Made by a program: the position numbers and the translations under genes. The notes under the pieces are model-generated. The model ran no database searches. It was not told where the DNA came from and was given only the letters and a program-made list of their open reading frames with translations. This document shows positions 44,201 through 56,200 of a stretch of 64,000 nt of DNA, piece after piece. Within the stretch, counting starts at the first letter, position 1. Every line of letters begins with the position of its first letter. Source of the DNA: Struthidea cinerea (lineage: Eukaryota; Chordata; Aves; Passeriformes; Corcoracidae); contig VZTI01000937.1 of assembly GCA_013397865.1 (NCBI GenBank), positions 563 through 64,562 on the forward strand, read 5' to 3'.

Positions 44201-47200
44201 CAGAGATGGGTAAAACACCCTGGTGCTGAGGCCACTTTATTCTCCCTCTGATCAGATGTGATTTTGGATGGTCACTGACATGACAGCCCCATTGGAGACC
44301 TGAAAGAGAATTGCCACTTGAGAAATGAGGAGGTAGAAAGGAAACTTGGAAAGCACAGTAACTAGGAAGATCAAGGGCACAAAATGGTGGAAGCTTGTCC
44401 ATCCACCTTTAGCCAGCTCTTACTGGGAGGATTTTCTGTTTTCTTACTTTTCCTGGATCATTTTCATTAGGCAGAGGGAAAACTTGCCTCTGGAACAATA
44501 AATGTGAGAATTCCAGAAATAAGGAAGAGGAAATGTAGGCAAGTGAGAAAGTGAGGTCCAGAGGACAGATGTGCCTTGAGAAGGTTAAGAAAACATTGGG
44601 CTTATTTGCAGGCTGCACCTATTCTTAGCAAAATATGTGTTAGCAGGACTTGCTTTTTAAAAATAACATTGTCTCATTGCCAGTTTGCTTGCTATAGACC
44701 AAACAAAAAAGCCTATGACAGTCTGGAGAAATATCTCCTCGGGATAAGCAGCAAAATTAATCTCTGATCTAAGTTCTTGCAGTTTCCTGCTAGTTCCGTG
44801 AGCTGCTCTTGCTCTGTGCTCCCTCAGGGTTTTGCTCTGCTGGGCCTCTCTCACATTTTTCCCAGTGGGCAGGTTTTGGCAGCTCTCTTATTTTCTCTCT
44901 TATCTTACATTTGCAAGTCTCTGACCTGGGCAAGGGTCTGGTTGTGGGCCAGAAGATTTGGGATGCCTGCTCTCAGGAGACCTGTGGTCCTTCCGTAGTC
45001 CCCTGACCCAAATCAACCCCCTCTGCCTGACTGGGCACATTCCAGACCTCATAAAGAGCACGAAGTTATGCTCATGAGGAGGAGGAGGAGGCTGGTGGGT
45101 TTTGGAACCCCTCTCACATCTCCACGAGCAGTGGGCTGGGTTCCTCCCAGGCTTCGATTCCGTTGATCAGCTGCTGTCCCTCTGGAGCTCCATTCAGAGG
45201 GAGATAAGACGTGTGTGCTCATGTCAGTAGGGCGGAAGCAGAGTTGTTTTCAGAGGATATCTGTGACCCCAGGCTGCCAAAGATGGCCTTGTACTGCCTT
45301 TCCCTGGCTGGGAGAGCAGTGCTGTTACTGCAACGCGTTTGTAAGAGCCAACCGACCCTTCTGTGCTTGGATGTTTAAGAGCTTTTTCCTGGAATAGCTT
45401 TATTTTATTTTTTTTTTTTTCACTTTAGGTCCTGCTTAGTGCCTGTAAAGGGAGAGGGGTTAATGATATGGCCAGCTGCTCCAAGTATGGGAATACCACT
45501 TGTGTGCTTCTCAGGTGCAGCTTGTGTTTCTTTTTGGCCCTTGCGCAGGTCTGCGTGCTCCCAGTGTCAGCTCCAGCCTCCCTCCTGCCAGGGGGCCGCA
45601 TCCTTGGCCTCACAGAATCCCAGAATGGTCTGGGTTGGAAGAGACCTTAAACCTCATCTCCTCCCAACCCCTTGCCATGGGCAGGGATACCTTCCACTAT
45701 CCCAGGGTGCTCCAAGCCCCGTCCAACCTGGCCTTGGATGCTTCCAGGGATGGGGCAGCCACAGCTCCTCTGGGCACCCTGTGCCAGGGCCTCCCCTCTC
45801 TCAGAATAAAGAATTTCATCATAATATCTCATCTCACCCTGGAAAAAAAAAATCAAGAAAAAAAGAAAAAAGGATAATCACCCTCTGGAGTGTGGGCAGA
45901 GCAGATTTGTGTAGCCACAGCTGAAGGCTCTTCAAGGCAAGATTTTGACTTGCCTTAAACTGAGGTGTATTTAGGCAAAAGATTTTTTTAAAAAAATGAC
46001 CAAGTTGACATGGTAAGTTAGTGTCACCTTCCTGGTCCTGGACATATTGTATGGGTTCCCAGTCAGGTTTTAAACTCATGATAACAACCAAGGCAGTCCA
46101 TAGCATTGCTCCCTCCAAGTGTACTGTCAAGACTTTAGGGTCTGGTATCTTACTTAAATTGAAAGAGGGGAGGTTTATATCAGATATTAGTAAGAAATTC
46201 TTTACTGTGAGGGCGGTGAGGCAGGATGAAGTCACAAAAACCAGCTGGGAGCTGGCACAGCCGTAATTGGAAGGTGAAAGTACATATCAAGGCATGATCT
46301 CTCACGAAGCATGAGCAATGTATCAGCGCTGGCTAATCCAAGTGTGTGACGTGACTGTGGCACCAGCCTTGCGGCCCTGACCGCCGGCTGTCCTCTTCAG
46401 TCCAGCTCCCCTTTCTCCACTTTAGGGCTGGGGTATCAGGGTGATGTCACAGCGCAGCTGTCACTGGAATTTGACATTGTTCAGTTCACAAAATGACTTC
46501 CCTCACTATCATGCAGCTGCTTCGTGTGTTTGATCTCTGCTTGGGTTTGGCTCTAAGCCAGAGCACTGCAGCCCCACTGCTGGAGGAGGGCTGAGGCAGC
46601 TGGGGGACTCGGGCTCATTCTCTAGTTCTTTTATTGCCTGTGACAAAAGCTGATACAGAGCCTTTGGTGCTGGTGGGAAGAACAGAAAACTCCTCCATTT
46701 GTGCTTTTCCCCACACCTGACCTGTGCGCAGCCACCTCTCAGCTCTCTGTGCCCTTTCAGATCACTCTGCTGAGCTTATTTCTGCTGTAAGACCCTTAAA
46801 ACATTGGTTTGTGCACCAGCTGACCAGCTCAGCTGCTCACTCTCACCTGGAATTGCTGCCCGTGACCAGCTTGGTTGTTATTGACCCAGTTCTAGCAGGA
46901 TTGCTTCGAAAGGTTTTACTCCATCCTGGTCTTGAACACTTCCAGGGATGGGGCAGCCAGAACTTCTCTGGGCAAGTTGTGCCAGGGGCTCACCATCCTC
47001 ACAGTGAAGCATTTCTTCCTAAATTCCCATCTAGACCTACTCTCATCATAAACTCCTGTTTCTCCTTTCTGTTTTTACCCTCTTAAGAACCCTCCATACC
47101 TTTCAAGGCAAAACTGAAGGATCTTGAAGTGAGGGAGAAGGAATCTGCCACCTTCCAGTGTGAAGTGCCCGTTCCTGGGACAGAGACAGCTTGGTTCAAG

Positions 47201-50200
47201 GAGGAGACCAAGCTCCAGCAGAGCAAGAAGTACAACATCGAGGAGGAGGGCACCTACCGCCGGCTCACCGTCCAGAACGTCACCACGGATGATGATGCTG
47301 TTTACATCTGTGAGATGAAGGAAGGCAGCAGGACCATCGCAGAGCTGTCTGTCCAAGGTGAGAAAGGCTCTTGGCATTTCAAATTGGCCAAAAGTGTGAG
47401 ATTCACAGGTGAGACTCCAGACTCGACCTTGTGAGCAGCATTTACCCCATCCATGTGTGCACTGAAGAGGAGCAGAGTCCCTTATGGTGTGAGAATATGG
47501 TCAGTCGGTCCCTGGGGCTCCTGCCAGGGTGTCTCTGGACACAGGGCCACGCAGCAGGGACAGGTTGTGTTGCCGCTCAAGGCATCACCCAGTGGGAACC
47601 CATGATGAAACCTTGAGCTGTAGCCTGGCCCTGTAGACTTTCCTTAACATGACCCCAAGCATCAGATGTGTCCCCTGGCACTGTCACTCTCATCTCGTCC
47701 GGTGCCCAGCGACAGTGGTGAATCTTGTCCGGGACTGGTGCTGACCACAATGGGAAGGGGTTCAGCAGCTGTGGCTTGTGGCCAGACGTGTGGTGCGGGC
47801 TGCAGTCAGCACCAGGATGGTTTAGATTGGAAAACACATCCATGCTCCAGATCCCTGGCAGCTGGAGCTGTTCTCTGGAGTTTGGAAAGGGGATAAAGAA
47901 AGGACAAAGTGTGGACGGCCATGTCCAAGTGTCCCGAGTCTGGTGGTCCAGACTGAAGTGGGAGTAGGTGTAGTTGGGTATGGTGTGGGTGTCTCTCAGT
48001 GAGTCGACACAGACGCCAGAGCTGCAGGCACTGGAGACTGTCACAGCTACAGGATTAATCTTGTCCTGACTCATTTGAAGCCTGATTATACTCCCAGCGA
48101 AACCAGGAATTCTTCATGCATAAATTGCCCCAAGACAGCTGGGTGATGTGCATCCTCATGTAAATTCCGTTTTATACCACCAGTAAAGAGCTGGAAGTGC
48201 ACAGAGGTGGATGCAGAAGGGAAAATTTAGTCCAGGGACATGGGAGAGTTCAGACCAGCATCTTTTTGTTGCACCTTCCGTTAGGTCTGGAGCAGCCAAC
48301 CCCTGTAAGTGTGTTCGGCTCCAGCAGGACAGCTGGTGTTTTTTTCGCTTGTTTGTGCTATAATGGTATGTTCCATCCAAAAGAGAGTGACCGAGCCAGG
48401 TGGAGCTCTCTGGAGGGAAAGGAGGCAGAGCTTTCCTGGGGGAGCCTTGTGCCTGCCCTGGGAAAGGGATTGGAGAGAGCAAGGTGGGGTTGGGACAATG
48501 TGAGAGCTTGGCCAGAGGTAAAGGGCTGTGGGATGGGGGCACTGCTGAGGGCAGAGAGGTCAAGGAGGAGGATGAGCAGAGACTCAGGTCTTGTATCTTG
48601 TGGCGAAATCTGCGCCTGATCTGTTACTTCATGAGGGAGTTCAGCATTGCTGTTCGTTAAACAGCCCTGGGTGATCTGCCTGGGCAAAGCCTCTTTCACC
48701 TCTCAGGGACTGCTCGGGAGCTGGAGCCATCGGTCATTTGGGGTGGCCTCTGGTGCTTTGTCCAGTCTTTCCTGTGAACAGTCGCATCTTAGAGCTTTGA
48801 GGTTATCCTAATAAGTGATGATAATCACAGTCACTTGGAAAGGATAAAAATTCATTCAGTGTGGATTTCTGTGTTGACACTAAACCTAAGATTTTCAGTG
48901 TCTTTCTTATTAATTCAGGTAACTCCTGTGCCTGCCATGTTGGTTATGTGACTTACTGGTGACTTTAATGGAAGCAAAATCCCAAAGGCAGAGGAGAGAC
49001 CTGTCTGCCTTAAGACTGACCTACTTCAGCAAAGTTTTAAGCTGAATTTCCAGCATATGTGGACAATGTAAGCTGTCAAATCTGTTCTTGGCAAGGCCAT
49101 GTGTTTACCCAGCAGCTGGCTCTGCTTGGTAGGCAAGAAACCCGAGTGACTGCAGTCAAAAAAGATTTGCTTTTCTCTCTTTGAAGGCCAAAATGAGTCC
49201 TTGGGATCATCTGCTCTGTGTGACTCAGAGCCTTGTAATTTATTTTCAGGTGTCTGCGTGGTGTCTATAATGTTTTGATTGGGTGTGGACTAGCCCTGTT
49301 TCAGTCTGGACGGTCCAGTGTCACCCAAGTTTTTAATATCTGCCGTTTGCTGACTATGATTATTTTGTCATTTGAAGGGAACATCATTAAAAAACTTCCA
49401 CGGAAAACTGCCGTCTTCATCAACGACACAGCCACCTTCTGCGTGGAGCTGGACAACGACTGCCAGAACATCCGGTGGCTGAAAAACAAAGAAGAAGTGA
49501 AACCCAGCGACCGAATCTCCATCACACGCTCTGGCAAGCAGCACACCATGACCATCCGGGAGTGTAAGATGGAAGATGCTGGTGAGATTGCCTTCCTGGC
49601 CGATGAAAGCAGGACTTCTACCCAGTTCACTGTGACCAGTAAGCTTCTCTTTTGTTTGGCCTTAGTGTTCTGTCTTCCCATGGCTGCTCCCGTGGCAGTA
49701 CTGCTGTTCCAAGTGCCACCATGATAATTCTGGTGTCCAAAACCAGCTGAAGGTTGATGTCTGCCACAAAAAGCCAACAGCCTGACCGTGAGTGTTATGA
49801 GATGTTTGGAGGGATCAAAACAGAGAGAACATCTGTAGAATCATGGAATGGCTTGGGTTGGATGGGATCATCTCGTTCCACTCCCTGTCATGGGCAGGGA
49901 CACCTTCCATTAGACCAAGATTCTCAGGGCCTTGTCCAGCCTGGCCTTGAACACTTCCAGGGATGGAGCATCCACAGTTTTTCTGGGCAAGAGCAGTGCT
50001 GGACCTGAAATGAAATTTTGGTGAAGTTGCCTCATTTTATTTTGCATTATTTAGATGACACTGCATTTCCCAGGCAAAATCTGCTTTATTTGAGACAAAA
50101 ATACGTACGATTTCTGGCTCTGCTGCAGTTCTGGTTCATATATGAACAAACCATCCAATCCAGTCCCAATTTGGGAAGAGTAATGCTTCTTTTCTCCCAC

Positions 50201-53200
50201 CAATGCAATTGGTCAGTGGCAAAAAGGAGTCTTTAAATAAAAGATATGTAACTGCTGTGTTATCTAAACTTAGTTGTGCATTCTGATGAAGGAATGCCAT
50301 TCTGATGAAGGAATGCCAATGAGGAAAAAAATGAGGGAAGTGTCACATTTGGCTTTGTGACAGTTTCTAAGGCATTTGTAAAGCTGTAACACCCAAACAA
50401 GCACCTATGCAATGGGAACAATAAAGTACAGTTTGATTTCAGACTCTGCTGCTTAAATTATGAAGAAAGTGTTGATTCATGGAATAGAAATTATAAGAAG
50501 CTGCCTGCCCACAAACAGGTTTTGCTGAAGAAAATATTGCATTACCATTTCTGATGGCAAGGTCAAGAGATCTCATTCCAGGGCTTAGCGCTCAGCTTAA
50601 TATTACCCTAACGGGACCTTTGACATCTATCTGTGACCAGCAGTCACTGACAGGCTGGTAACTGTGCACCCCAAAACACTTCTGTGTCTATTTATGTAAG
50701 GAAGGAAAAGCGTATCGCCTTGAGATTTCCTATTTTTACACTTTGTGTGTATCGGATTTACCGCGTGGAGAATCCTGTGTGCTATGTCCACATCTTTTTC
50801 AATTAGCTGAGTGAGTGAGATTGGTGGTGGCTGCTCTGATATAATTTATAATATATAAGCAATGTTTGTGTATTACTTGTCATCTTGCGTTGTTACCATG
50901 CCCATTTTAAAGATGGGTAATCTGAGGCAGAAAGGAGATCAGTTGTCCCCAGATTCAGTTTTTAGTTGAGGCTCATCAACAAACTCCATCTACAGTCAGG
51001 AGTTCTTGAGTATGTCCTCTGTGCGATTGTTTCACTCACCTCCCACACCTTCTTAAAGTTGAATTAATTGAGTGTGCTGTTCATGGGATCACAGCTGGAG
51101 TCTGGTTGACTGACTTAACCCAGACACCTTTCAGATAGCCAAAATTAAATGAAATTAATCCTGTGCCGTGTCAGAAGAGGTGTAACTAGAGCACATCAGA
51201 TAATTCCTCTTGACCATGTCAGTGGCAGCAGGTAGTGATTGATCCTGATGGGACTTGAGCCTTCTCTAAAGGGTCCAAGAGGAATGAAAGGGTGAAAATA
51301 AATATTCATTACACATATACCCACAGGAACAAGTTTGTGGTCTCAGGTACCATAAAATAGCAACACCTCCTCAATAGTAGCGTCTCATGGTGGGGACATG
51401 TCTTTGTCATTTCCTTTTGAAGTTAATTCCCCAACCCCAAAGCTGGATCTGCGTAAGTTAGTAAAACAAAGATCCCAAATGGGATCCACTCTTGGGAGAC
51501 GAAGTTACAGCACAGCTTCTGAGTGGGGGTAATGTAAAATTCAGGAGCAGGACATATACCCAGATGAAAGAAGCTGCAGAGAACATCCAAGCCTGTGTAA
51601 CAAGCCGAGCTCTCCATAACTCTTAAAAGATTTGAACAACCTTTGCTGATTTGAACAACCTTTTACCCATCTTCTGAGTGAAAATAAGAAGCTGTGTGCT
51701 AGTCTGCTTTGTCCAGGAGCTATGTAGGACAGTAGTATGGGTCTGTATCCAGCACTGAAGATTTAAGCCTACAAAATGTTTGTTGAAGACTCGCTGACTG
51801 CGCTGACAGTTTTAATATTGTGTGGACATCACACTTGTTTAGCTGTGCAATACAAGCGTTGAACATTAAAGTTTGGACTTGATCCAGGATGATAGTGATT
51901 CCGTGATCTTTGTGTAAAGCAGCTCCAAAAGCATCTCCCATCCATTCTCTTGCTTTTCCATCTCACATCAGTGTTTTATGGAGGTTTATAAAGCAAGACT
52001 AACTTTCAGTCCAGCGTAAGCCCTTTCAGCTTTTCCACTCTGACGTGAACTTCTTGCTCTGTTTTGCTTTGTTTCTTTCCCTTGTGCAGCTCCCAAAAAA
52101 CCTCCCACCCAACCCCCAGCTGACCCTGTGGTGAAAAATAAAACAGAAACCTCAGTGACACTGGCATGGTCCCCTCCGAGGATGGACCGGCCCATTCCAG
52201 TCGACGGATACATCGTGGAGCGCAAGAAACTCACCGGCTTCACCTGGATGAGGTGCCATGAGTCCCACGTCCCTGTCCCCGAGCTCACGGTGAGCAACCT
52301 CTCAGAAGAGGCTGACTACCAGTTCAGAGTGTCTGCGGTCAACGCCTACGGACAGAGCCCCTACCTGGAATTCCCTGGGAGCTTGCATCTCGGTGAGCAT
52401 GAAACCGGCACAAAATGGGGTGATCAGACACGTGGGCGCTTTAAAAACGTTTCCCATGACTTTGAGGACGGAGCAATGGCCCAGAAAATCCTCTTTCCCT
52501 TTACTGGTGGTTCTCCTGCTTCGTGACAACCGCTGACCTTCATCAAAGGGATGAAGGAAAACGTCCAAAACCACCACAGTGATGGCGGTTGGGTTTCTGT
52601 GGTAGAACTGTGGGTGTTTTTATGTTCCAATATCCCACATAAGGCCGTGGGAGAGGCAGAGCTCCCTGCTGTGGACCTTAAACCTGTAAATGTTTCTTCA
52701 GCACCTGCAATGAAAAGAAAAATGGAGATGGCCTTATGATATAATTTTCAATATACAGACATGAGATATCAATCTTCCACCTAGAGAATATTTATGGGTG
52801 ATCATACCATCATGAAAACCAAGTTCTAGACAGTCTCTCTTAAATCTTAGAGTTTCTAAGAGAATTACAGGGGTTTTGCTTTATTTCTAGGGTGCCAATG
52901 TGCCCATAGAATCACTGGGTGCCATGGGATTTCATCTTCCTTTGAATCACTGCACTGGAAAAAATCTGTACAGATATTGGAGACCCCCACAAACTTTGAT
53001 CATACTGTGTCTTGTGATTGTGTCATCTTTGTCCCTCGCTGTCTAAACATGCCTGTGCTGTCCTAGTATATCTAGAACTGACTCGTAGGGATATCTAGTA
53101 GTCCCTCCTTTGGAAATCTAAGAATAATATAAATTATTCAATAAATAGCACACTTGTAGGGGGACCTGGGTCTTTCTGGCTCATGTCTTTATACGTTTTA

Positions 53201-56200
53201 GGGATTTTAAAAATCAGTAAAATATGCTTATTGTTCTTGACCTGCAAAAACAGGACTCCAGAGGTCAGTTACCTGCAGCTGAAGGAAACAAATCCTTTAG
53301 ACCACCCATGCATTTCCTTCAGCGCATGAGAATTGCGTAAGGCTGCATGAATTTGTTCTCAGGTCTTGTTTAGCCTGACAATTTGATTCTTAAGATGAAG
53401 TATCCTCCAGCATGACAGTCCTGTTCTCAGAGACATGTTGTTCTTCCCTAGAACCCGTCCTGGCTGTGAAAAACCCCCTGACAACAGCCGAAGTTGCACC
53501 TGGAGGGGATGCTCGTTTCACTGTTGATCTTACCAAGACGTGTTCCGGCACTTGGTACCTGAACGGCAAAGCCTTACAGGAAAGTGAGACCTACATCATT
53601 AACAGAACCCAAACCACTCACACCCTGGTCATAAAGAAGGTCACCAAGAAAGATGATGGGGCGGAAGTGAAATTTGTTGCCAGCGGCGTTGAGACCAGCA
53701 CCAAGATGAGAGTGAAAGGTATTTATTGTCATTGCTGTCCTTTCTTCTCCCAGCCAAGGGGTGGTTGCTGGGACCTGAGGATTAAAGCTGGGGCTGGATG
53801 CTTTCCTTGGTCTGTGGGAAGCATCTGAAACTGTGTCATGTGATTAATGTGTGTCCTGATAATGACCTCACATGAGCGAGCTGATCTGGCCAGCTGGTGG
53901 TATCTGAACTAGATTGCTTCACATCAGCTCACGAACTTCTGTCAAATTCACAACCATCTGTCAGTGGATTCTGTCACCAAATCTGCCACTAATTCACCTT
54001 AAAGTGGTCATTTCAACTCCAGGTTTGACCAGTCTCTTTGACTGTAATAATCTTTCAAAAGGAAAGGAGCATTAATTACTAACAAAGCTTTTTCTTGTAG
54101 ATTTTTTTAGTCCACCATGTGTGGGATATACAAGTTAGTATCCTGGAACTTATGATCAAGTTTTCCTCATGAAATGTCAGTAAAATCTGTACCTACCACG
54201 TTGCAAGGCAAAACATAATGAATTCATAATGAATCCTTTATTCTGGAAGGATGTGTTTGGCTTTGGGAGAAGATCTCTGCAGAAGCATGTTTAGAGTATT
54301 ATTTATCAGTAGAAAAAAAATGCGTTGTTTTTTTTTCTTACTGGCTCTGGGAACAAAAACAGATCAAGTTTTCTGAGCTGGAAAAAACCACTCAGTATTG
54401 ACAGGAGTGTGAGGACAGGAACAGGATCTAATACCTTCAGAGATCTCACAGTCTACAGCAGACCTGTATCAGGGATAAGTTATCTCAATGTAGCTCGAAA
54501 TAACAAAGCCTCTTGTCCTGGCAGGAGCTGCAGTGAGATTCACCAACAAGAGCAAAGACATAGAAAAAGTCTCTGCTCGGCTGCGGGAGGAAGCCAAACT
54601 CCAGGCTGAGCTTTCAGACACAGAGGCCACTGTGAAGTGGATGAAAGATGGGAAGGAGCTCAAGGCCAGTGAAAAATACGAGCTCCAAACTGTGGGGAAG
54701 AGGCGCATCCTGAAAATCCGCAGCACTGCCGAGGAGGACGCTGGAGTTTATGAGTGTGTCTGTGAAGGGGATAAAATGCTCTACCAGCTCTCAGTGAAAG
54801 GTACGTGACTGCCTGGGCTGCTCTGCACTGATGGTGTTCCTGCCCTAAGCTCATGGGGCCACCAAGGCACACGAAGGGAGTGCTCCAGAGGGAGTCTGGC
54901 AATTGCCCATCAACATCCAGCCGTGGTAATGTGGTCCCACAGCAGAACTGGGGAGCGAACACAGGAGCTGGTGCTGGCACGGTGGTAGAGCTGTGCTTTC
55001 ACTCCAACTGGCATCTTGATATTCCAGGGAATTTCGTGAGGTCGAGTGGTGGGTTTCGAAAAGTGCTCTTGAGATGAAGCAATCCAGCCCCAGGGGCAGG
55101 GCATGACATGGGATCCCATGTCTGCCCCACATTTGCTGTGTGACATCAGATAAATCACTGAAGAGAGAGTTCAGCTCTGATTAAGGTTCTGATGGTACAA
55201 GATCATCTTGGCATTGTGGGATTTGTTTTTTTTTTTGTTACCTGTTTAAGGATTTTTTTGTTCTTTTCTGTCAATACTGTGGTGGATAAGAACAGACCTT
55301 TCCAGGGCACACAGGATGGCTTAACCCCTTCCTGTTTACAAGGTGTTCAGATGTGTAGAAAAAACAGCAAGATGGGACTTTATTCTGATATTTCTTGAAC
55401 CAGCACTGTTTTAGAGCTGCCCAATTTTTTTGGCTGTTCTTCCTTTCATGGCAGTCTCTAACTTTACCCTGAAACCAACACATTAAGCCCCCTTCTTGCA
55501 AACCTTCCCATCTGTGTAAGATTTGATGAACTAGAGTAAGGTTGGCTCTGCCTTGAAGGGGACCAGGTTTTGCCTAAAACCCCCAGCGTATCCCCAGACT
55601 GTTCCTCACGTGGATCATCAGATGTCTGTTGAGGTTCAGAGTACAGAGCCCTGCTCCAGGCCAGTCTAACCTGTTGTCAGACCGTCATCGAAACTGTGGG
55701 AAAACCAAAAACCCCCAAAAAACATTTTTTAGTGTTGGAGAATCGAGGCATTACTTTATTCTGGCCAGGACGTTGCGCTGGCCAGGATGCGCAACAAAAA
55801 TCATTCCATCCACACGTTGCCTGGGTTGTGCAGAGAAAATCATTCCATCACACGTGATCTTTACTAGATTTTTAACCTACTTATACAGTCAAAACCCACA
55901 GGAATTCATTGGTTCGATGTTCTTTGGTCCCAAGTTACGCAGTTCTTAGTATTTGATCCCTTTGCCTTTGATGTTAATTAGGTTCTCATTCTTGGTCCTC
56001 TTATTGATCTTTTCCCAGACCAGGTGTCTCCGACCATGCCAGGGGTGATGTCTGGAGTTGATGTTCATTAATGATCGTTAATTGTTGTTAACTTTTGTGT
56101 ATCTTCTGTGCTACCCCCACTCTGTTGAGATGTCCAGCTCATTGGGCCTCGAGTGGTGAAATACTCCTTTGAAAGGAAACTTCAATTCCTTTTCCCTGGG

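Larger units (their letters stand above)
41229..47087 (+). other. OBSCN: OBSCN intron after first coding exon
   Basis: 5.9 kb intron with CR1 fragments at 42001-42140, 43516-43682, 45610-45842 and 46916-47046, a CR1-like scrap near 46164-46225, and a possible antisense LTR at 42440-42800. No other exon is supported. Confidence 0.85.
49639..52089 (+). other. OBSCN: OBSCN intron between Ig5 and FN3
   Basis: 2.45 kb with one CR1 fragment (49836-49992) and two short tandem duplications (50279-50316, 51629-51665). No coding sequence is supported. Confidence 0.8.
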
